From Theropithecus gelada (taxonomy: Eukaryota; Chordata; Mammalia; Primates; Cercopithecidae), in the NCBI RefSeq assembly GCF_003255815.1, contig NC_037682.1:13854301-13918300 (forward strand): DNA of 64,000 bases, given 5' to 3'. The notes beneath the pieces are model-generated. The model was given only the letters and a program-made list of their open reading frames with translations, was not told the DNA's origin and searched no databases. A program made the translations under genes and the position numbers. Each line of letters begins with the position of its first letter. Position 1 is the first letter of the stretch. Of the stretch, positions 57,173-64,000 are shown piece by piece.

Positions 57173-58002
57173 GCGTAGGTTATTATGTACTTCTTATTTT
57201 GAATCACCATAGGAAGGTGAATCACCCATGCCTATATAAATCCTCTGGCCTTGCTCTCCTCCTACTCTCCAGTTCCTGCCACTGGCCAAGCCTAACCAAA
57301 TGCCAGAAGTCACCTCTACTATTATCTCCTGTTTTCAAAGTGGGTTATATTGGTATTTCCCAAAGTGTTTCAGTTGAACCCTAGTTCTCTTAGATGCTTT
57401 GAGGAGCAAAAACAGAGTGAGAAGATCTCATGGACCATTAAGTTTAGGAGGCACTAGAAACGTAGCCTTCTGGTAGACCCCCATGCACACTAACATATGA
57501 AAAACTCTGAGATGTCCCAACAAAACATTTATGCTTGAAAGTGAGGAAAAAATAAGGATTGTCTAAGAAATAACAGGGCACAGAAGGCTACCTCGGAGCT
57601 TCTTTGATTGATTAAATGATTAAAGGATATAATCCAGCAAAATAAAATAAAGATCTAATGAAAAATTTCAAAGACTTGAAATAGTTTTGAGCAAATAAAG
57701 CAATAAGGATTTAAGTCTAAGTGAATACATAAGTGATAGTAATTAAGACTCAGAAAATAAGTAATTTTAATGTAAAATATAAAATAACAACTGGACCAAA
57801 AAAAACTACATGACTCTAGTATGAGAAAGAGGAGGGACAAGTATAGGTATTCTAATATCCCACTTTCAATAGTGTAGGGATGTTTCTCAAAGAAAAATGC
57901 CTGGGTTATGTTTACAGAAAAACTTTGAAAATGTGCTGGCCAAGCAAAAATCGCATATACTTGATATTCCATTCCTTGGCTATCTAGTTCATAAACCTAT
58001 AA
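57173..58002. other. Unassigned intergenic DNA
   Basis: No gene or named repeat recognised. Confidence 0.4.
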
Positions 58003-58095
58003 CTCTCTATATCTTCTATCTTTCTGTCTGTCTGTCTATCTAACTATCTATCTATCTTCTATCTATCCATCCATCCATCTACCATCTAATCTATC
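58003..58095. repeat. Compound (TCTA)n/(TCTG)n/(TCCA)n microsatellite
   Basis: CTGTCTGTCTGTCTATC, CTATCTATCTATCTTCTATC and CATCCATCCATCTACC units, imperfect. Confidence 0.9.
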
Positions 58096-58149
58096 ATTTT
58101 TAAAGTGTGTGTCTAGTATGTAACTACCTCACATACAAGCAAATATGCA

Positions 58150-58560
58150 TTTGTCTCATGAGTAAAGATTCTAGAATCAGACAGAGCTGGGTTTGAATCC
58201 TATCCCTTAAATGACCTGGAGCACCTTTGATCAGTTATGGATTTTTTTTGGGGGGGCGGGGATGGAGTCTCACTCTGTCACCAGGCTGGAGTGCAGTGGT
58301 GTGATCTTGGCTCACTGCAACCTTGGCCTCCCAGGTTCAAGCAATTCTCCTGCCTCAGCCTCCCAAGTAGCTAGGATTACAGGTACACACCACCATGCCC
58401 AGCTAATTTTTGTATTTTTAGTAGAGACGGGGTTTCACCATGTTGGCCAGGGTGGTCTCGATCTCTTGACTTCGTGATCCACCTGCCTTGACCTCCCAAA
58501 GTGTTGGGATTACAGGCGTGAGCCACCACTCCCGGCCCCTGAATCTCTCTGAGTTGACCT
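58150..58560 (-). mobile_element. MIR (antisense) interrupted by an Alu
   Basis: 58150-58238 (AATCAGACAGAGCTGGGTTTGA) and 58538-58560 are antisense MIR. The Alu occupies 58241-58537. Confidence 0.65.
58241..58537 (-). mobile_element. AluS-like, antisense
   Basis: TTTTTTTTGGGGGGGCGGGG then GATGGAGTCTCACTCTGTCA to GCCACCACTCCCGGCC. The G-run replaces the usual GAGAC start. Confidence 0.92.
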
Positions 58561-58689
58561 GGCTACAACATAGCAGCACACATAGGCAGAACTCCAGGGC
58601 TGAAAGACCTAACATCTCAACCAGTGTCTACTGCAACAAGGAAGAGTGAATGGTGCCTGAGCCTTTATCCTCCAAAATTTTAAATATTT

Positions 58690-60309
58690 CATTTCACCCC
58701 TTCTTGCTTGCATAGTTGCTGAAAAGAAGCCTAATGTAATACTTATCCTTGTTCCTCTCTAGCTAAGTTTCCTTTTCTCCTTTATTGCTTCTGGCAACAT
58801 TTTGTCTTTGTCTTTGATTTTCTGCTTTTGAATTTGATATACCCATGTATAGATGTTTTATTATTTACTATGCATGGTATTCTCTGAACTTCCTGGATCT
58901 GTGATTTGGCTTGTTACTAATTTTGGAAAAATATCAGTCATTATTTAAACCTCAAATATTTCTTCTTTTCCTTTCTCTCTTGTCTCTTTTCTGGTGTTTC
59001 CATTATGTGTAATGTTATGCCTTTTGTAGTTGTCCTGAACTTTGGGGATATTCTGTTCTTTTTTTTTTTTTTTTTTTTCCATTTTTTTCCCTTTGCTCTT
59101 CAGTTTGGGAAGTTTTTATTGACGTATGTTCAAGCCCACTGACTCTTTCCTCTGACACGCCTAGTATACTGATGAAATTATCAAAGACATTTTAAAAATT
59201 TTTATTACTGTATTTTATATTTCTAGCATTACCTTTTCATTCTTTCCTAGAAATTCCTTCTCTCTGCTTATCTAATTCATTTATTCTTGCATGTTATACA
59301 CTTTTCCTGTTAGAGTCCTTATAATATTAATCATCGTTCTTTTAAATTTCTGATCGGATAATTCCAAAACCTCTTCCGCATTTGAATCTTGTTCTGTCGC
59401 TTGTAATTACATTGTAATTTTTTGTTGATAGCTGTAAATAGGCCTTTTATGTAAGGTATTATGTTTATCTCACTAGCAGTTAGGCTGCATTTATTGTTTG
59501 CTGTAGCTATTTGTGTCAAAGGCTGAAATTTCCTCTAATGTCCTTGTTTTGGTCTCCTCTATTATTGTTGCGTCTTCCTAGACACCACTTCCCAAATAGG
59601 GTCTGAGGTTTACAGTTCAACAGTTCATTCGCTGTAATCTCCTGTTATCATACAGGATCCTGATTCAACTGATGGTAGTGTAGAGTGAGGGGAAACATCC
59701 TCTAGTATCACAATTAGGTCTCAGCCTTTAGCAACTTGTACTCCTCAGTTATCAACTTTGCAAGTGCTTCCTAGCCCCCCCTTGAACTTAGGTCAGGCAG
59801 GATACTAGAGAGAGATGTAGCTGAATATCAATTTCCCCACGTGAAAGGATAGAGGAAGGTAGAGTTACGTACTGACCTTTTCCAAGACTGGTTAGGTTTT
59901 GATATTATCCAAATCAATCAGAATCAATCAGAATCTGAAAAACATAGTTTCCCTTGAGGGAAGACTTTTTTGTTGAAGACAACAGAATGCCCTGGAGTCT
60001 TTCAAAAATGGTTATATTACCTTCCCTAACCAGAAGCACAAGAAGATTCTTCTCTGTTCTTTACACTAAGTACCTGGTAGGACACTTTGAGGTAAGAGCC
60101 ATGCAAGTGTTTGACCTCTCCCCAAGACTGGGTCTCATGGAGTTTCAGCTCCCAAGTTAGTCCACATTGAGCAGCCAGCAGTTCATCAGTTATAATTGAT
60201 GTATTCCTATTGTGCTTCCACTCCTGGTAAGCTGGGAAGCTCTGTTTGGGCCTTCCTGTCCAAATTTTAGAACAAAAATTCAAGTCTGCATAATAACCAG
60301 CTGACAACA
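58690..60309 (-). mobile_element. Antisense old L1M/HAL1-like region (weak)
   Basis: TGATTTTCTGCTTTTGAATT, TCCTAGAAATTCCTTCTCTC and ATTCCAAAACCTCTTCCGCA style text resembles antisense L1M. Evidence fades after about 59600. No gene recognised. Confidence 0.4.
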
Positions 60310-61845
60310 TGATGGCTTCAATATTCTGTAGATGGCTAGCCAGTTATCCCATCACCATTTATTAAATAGGGGTCCTTTCCACATTGCTTGTTTTTGCTGA
60401 CTTTGTCAAGTATCAGATGGTTGTAGGCATGTCACTTTCTTTCTGGGCTCTTTATTCTGTTCCATTGGTCAACGTGTCTGTTTTTGTACCATTACCATGC
60501 TGTTTTGGTTACAAGTGTAGGTACCAACCTCCTTAGCTTTGTAGTATAGTTTGAAGTCAGGTACCATGATGCCTCCAGCTTTCTTCTTTTTGCTTAGGAT
60601 TTCCATGGCTATTCAGGCTCTTTTTGGTTCCATATGAATTATAAAGTAGTTTTTTTCTAATTCTGTGAAGAATATCATTGGTAGTTTGCAGGAATAACAT
60701 TGAATCTGTAGATTGCTTTTAGCACTATGGCTATTTTATTAATATTGATTCTTCCTATCCATGAGCACGGAATGCTTTTATATTTGTCTGTGTCATCTCT
60801 GATTACTTTGAACACTGTTTTCTAATCCTCATTGTAGAGATCTTTCACCTCTCTCATTAACTATATTCCTAGATCTTTTATTCTTTTTTTTTTTTTTGCC
60901 TATTGTGAATGATTTGGCTCTCAGCTTGGACGTTGTTGGTATATAGAAATGCTACTGATTTATATACATTAATTTTGTATCCTGAAACTTTGCTGAAGTT
61001 GTCTGTTAGATGTAAGAGGTTTTGGGCAAAGACTATGGAGTTTTCCAGGTATAGAATCATATCATCTGCAATCAGAGATAGTTTGACACCTTCTTTTCCT
61101 ATTTGCATGCATTTTAGTTCTTTCTCTTGCCCAATTGCTTTGTTTAGAACTTCCAGTACTATGAAAAGGAGTGGTGAGAGTGGGCATCCTTGTCTTGTTT
61201 CAGTCCACAAGGAGAACTTTCCAGTTTTTGCCCATTCAATATGGTGTTGGCTGTAGGTTTGTCATTGATGGCTCTTATTATTTTATTATTTTGAGGTATA
61301 TTCCTTTAATGCCTAGTTTGTTGAGGGTTTTCTAACATGAAGACCTGTAGAATTTTATCAAAAGCCCTGTCTGCATCTATTGAGATGATCACGTTTTTAG
61401 TTCTGTTTATGTGGTGAATTACATTTATTGACTCACCTTATGTTAAACCAACCTTGCATCCAAGAAATAAAACCTACTTGATTATAGTGGATTAGATTTT
61501 TGATGTGCAGCTGGATTTGGTTTGCTAGTATTTTTTTGAGTGTTTTTGAATCTCTGTTCATCAAGGATAGTGGCCTGAAGTTTTCTTGTGTGTGTGTGTG
61601 TGTGTGTGCGCGCATGTGTGTGTGTCTGCCAGATTTTGGTATCAGAATGATGCTGGCCTCATAGAATGAGTTAGAGAAGATCTTTTCCTCCTGAACTTTT
61701 GGAATAGTTTTAGTAGAATGGTGTCAACTCTTCCTTATACATCTGGTAGAATTGGGCTATGAATGCATCTGGTCCTGAGCTTTTTTTGGTTGGTGGGCTT
61801 TTTGTTGTGATTCAGTTTCAGAACTTGTTATTGGTTTGTTCAGGG
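60310..61845 (-). mobile_element. Primate L1 ORF2 fragment, antisense
   Basis: 1.5 kb of antisense ORF2. The minus frame 60878-61210 contains the reverse-transcriptase region (TRQGCPLSPLLF, LSLIADDMILYLEN), with IADD in place of the usual FADD. Frames are broken elsewhere and both ends are missing. A (TG)n tract sits inside at 61589-61625. Confidence 0.92.
61589..61625. repeat. (TG)n microsatellite with CG interruption
   Basis: TGTGTGTGTGTGTGTGTG then GCGCGCATGTGTGTGTGTC, within the L1. Confidence 0.88.
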
Positions 61846-61959
61846 TTTCAAAGTGACTGAATGTGGAGAGTAAAAGAAAGAGAGGCGTAGGCACTCACCT
61901 CCCAGGATTTTAGTGAGCAGCAACGCTGTGTCCTAACAGCCCAACCCACCATCCTCTCT

Positions 61960-62330
61960 CTGGGACTACTGCCGGAGCCTCCTCACTATTCTCCCCACAT
62001 CTTCCCTTGCCTCCCTTCAGTCTATTCTTACCAAGACAGGCGGCCACAGTGATCCTGTTAAGACGCAAGTTAGATCCTGTGTTCCCTTTGCTGAAAATCT
62101 TCCAGTGCCTCCTATCTCACTCAGAATAAGCCTTTCCTCCTTAATAAGCCTCAAGTCCTTTTACAATCCACGCCCCCGCCAGAAACCTCAGACAACATTG
62201 CCTTCTCCTCTCCCTGTTCCAGTCTCCATGTGTCTCCAGACCTCCTGTTTCCTCAGCAGCACAGAACGTGCTCACCTCAAGAGCTCTGCTCTTACAACTT
62301 GTTGGTCCAGATAACTGCTAGGGATTTGTA
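61960..62330 (+). mobile_element. L2 fragment
   Basis: GGCCACAGTGATCCTGTTAA, TTTGCTGAAAATCTTCCAGT GCC and CAGAATAAGCCTTTCCTCC follow L2 order in plus sense. Confidence 0.7.
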
Positions 62331-63469
62331 TTATCAGGTTCAAGAAAATAAATGCGTGGTTCCACTCACTATCTCAGCATGATGATTTCAGAAGAGTTGT
62401 TCACACATATTGTTAGATTAAATTTTATTCAGCTAAATTGCTTTTGAGAAAATTTCTTTATTATCCATTTTGAGTAAAGAGTGAGAACCCTAGGAGGTGC
62501 TCGAGCAATACCACGTGGTTACTGGCATGAAAAGGGATGTGAGTAAGGTTCCTCTGGGGAGGCAGGGCTGGAAAAATCTGAGGAGTAGTCAGAGAATTTC
62601 TATACTGTGTAAAATAAAGGAAATAAAGGGAAAGAGAAACAAAACAAACACTCCAAAAACGGTACTGGCCCAGCCATGATGGGAATGGGTATTAGAGAAA
62701 TGCTCAGAAGTCCTAACTTTACTCCACTTCTTTTAATCCTCTCTCCACCCAGCTTTCACTGACCCACTCTATGGCATTGGACAATAAATGCTTGGTTCAT
62801 TTCCATCAGTCAGTTTCCCTAGAAACGACTAGGTTGGCTCATTCACTTTCAGAGTCACTTCTAGATCCATGAAACCATATGCGTCATCCCCAAATCTCTC
62901 ATGGACATATTTCCTTAAAGTGCGATCTGTAAGTCCAACACCATGTGGGAGGCTCTCAGGGTCGGGCTGGTTCACGTTATTTCCTGTATGAGAGGCCAGC
63001 GGCTGCTCCACCAAGATGGGAAGAAGCCAGGCACAGGTGGTGCCACCTGGCCACTCATCCTGAAGCCTTCCCAAACCCTCACCTTCGGCAATAAGATCCA
63101 TGTTTCAAAAAGCAGAGAGGAGGGCATGGTAATTTATAACCCAGATTTTTCAGAATATGAGACCAGATGAGATGTGCAGTCTCAGCCTCTCCCTCCAGCT
63201 GTATCCACACCCTCCTCCATCCTGCATGTGCTCGCATTTTACAGAATCTGGAGAAAGACAGGAGAAGGGAGAGGAGACTAGAGTAAATAACAATTAGATA
63301 AAATCTAAAATCTGTTTTTAGTTCATCCAGAGTGCAGAGAATCGGGTGGGGGTGGATAAAAAAGTGGTATAAAGTTAGGATGGTATGAAAAGCACTCTTG
63401 GAAATTAAAACACTTTACTATTATCTTGAAAATCAACTTGTGATGTTTTCAATATTCATTCTCAGATAT
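62331..63469. other. Unassigned intergenic DNA
   Basis: No gene or named repeat recognised. A 90-codon minus frame (62829-63101) was examined and not called. Confidence 0.4.
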
Positions 63470-63640
63470 CCTCACTAACACCTTTTGATATAAGTAATAA
63501 TATCTAAATAATATCTACATTTAGCAGATGAAAAAGCTGAGGGTCAGAGGGATGACGTACTATATCCACTAGATTCCCACAGAATATGGGATAGAAATAG
63601 GACCCAACCCAGAGCTAGTACACAAGACCAGAGCTGGGAG
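63470..63640 (+). mobile_element. MIR
   Basis: TCTACATTTAGCAGATGAAAAAGC TGAGGGTCAGAGGGATGACG and ATGGGATAGAAATAGGACCC in MIR order. Confidence 0.75.
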
Positions 63641-63986
63641 TTGGCTTTGCATAAAGTCCTCCCAGAAGACACCAGATTAGGCAGGAATTCAAAGCACATT
63701 TTCTTGTCCACTCTCTCCCTCTTGTGGCTCAATTAAATATGACAGGTCAATGTCAAAATGAAGGGGATAATAGGAAAAACAGAAAATCTGGGTTGTACAT
63801 TCATTACCTTCATGACTCACGTGAATCACTTTCTTTCCCTGGGCCACAGTCTTCTCATATTTCAGTGTAAGAAGATGTCCACGTCTCTTCTAACTCTGAT
63901 GTTCTATTTTTGTAAGATGTAAATCAGGTCTCTCAGATACAGCCCAGTCTAAGCAAAGCATCTCTATATTGTAAGAACTAAGTGTC

Positions 63987-64000
63987 TGCGCGCGCGCGCG
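63987..64000. repeat. (CG)n dinucleotide run at the window edge
   Basis: TGCGCGCGCGCGCG reaches the last base, so its true length is unknown. Confidence 0.9.

Noticed and set aside
60878..61256. Reverse-transcriptase-like frame suggesting a viral or retron-like system
   Set aside because: It is the RT part of an ordinary, truncated L1 ORF2 on the minus strand.
62829..63101. 90-codon minus-strand frame in apparently unique DNA, with a donor-like GTGAGG nearby
   Set aside because: I recognise no domain, an overlapping plus-strand frame is equally long, and no splice partner was seen. Left as unassigned.

Overview
The window is primate genomic DNA, most likely from an Old World monkey (macaque, baboon or vervet type). 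It is dominated by Alu, L1, MIR, L2, MaLR and MER elements. Several Alus carry variants I associate with the cercopithecid AluYR lineage (GTGGCCGGATCT in the left arm; CTTGAGCC where human AluY usually has CGTGAGCC). There are no prokaryotic features, and most open frames are repeat translations. A 382-base run of N is an assembly gap.

The genes belong to the MS4A (CD20-like tetraspan) cluster and lie on the minus strand. A complete MS4A4-type gene runs from an untranslated exon at about 52.1 kb to a terminal exon at 24.15-24.22 kb. Its six coding exons (41128-41271, 36215-36343, 31932-31988, 29614-29772, 26126-26227, 24149-24220) join in phase 0 into an intact 220-residue frame ending in PLNEV. 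Its 3' end faces the 5' end of an MS4A6-type gene, of which only the first coding exon (625-785) is inside the window. From memory, the human cluster contains two mirror-image 4-6 pairs (MS4A4E-MS4A6A and MS4A4A-MS4A6E), so the order alone does not tell 4A from 4E. The first coding exon looks like MS4A4A, while the next exons are more diverged.

Layout: 1-4 kb, MS4A6 exon and its flank; 4-12.2 kb, nested transposons (MER5A, an L1M split by an Alu and two LTRs, a 5'-inverted L1, an antisense L1M 5' half); 12.5-14.8 kb, gap and a tandem duplication; 15-23 kb, LTR, L1M/HAL1 and AT-rich DNA; 23.9-52.1 kb, the MS4A4 gene; 52.1-64 kb, upstream intergenic DNA with MADE1, a minisatellite, L1 and L2.

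The most notable items are: a SMIM14 retrocopy with a full open frame and a perfect 14-bp target-site duplication inside an MS4A4 intron; a roughly 930-bp-arm inverted duplication in MS4A4 intron 1; loss of the upstream ATG of the long MS4A4A isoform; and a template-switch-like hairpin in an MLT1 LTR. I found no sign of a wholly new multi-gene system. Family names and human comparisons are from memory; no database search was possible.
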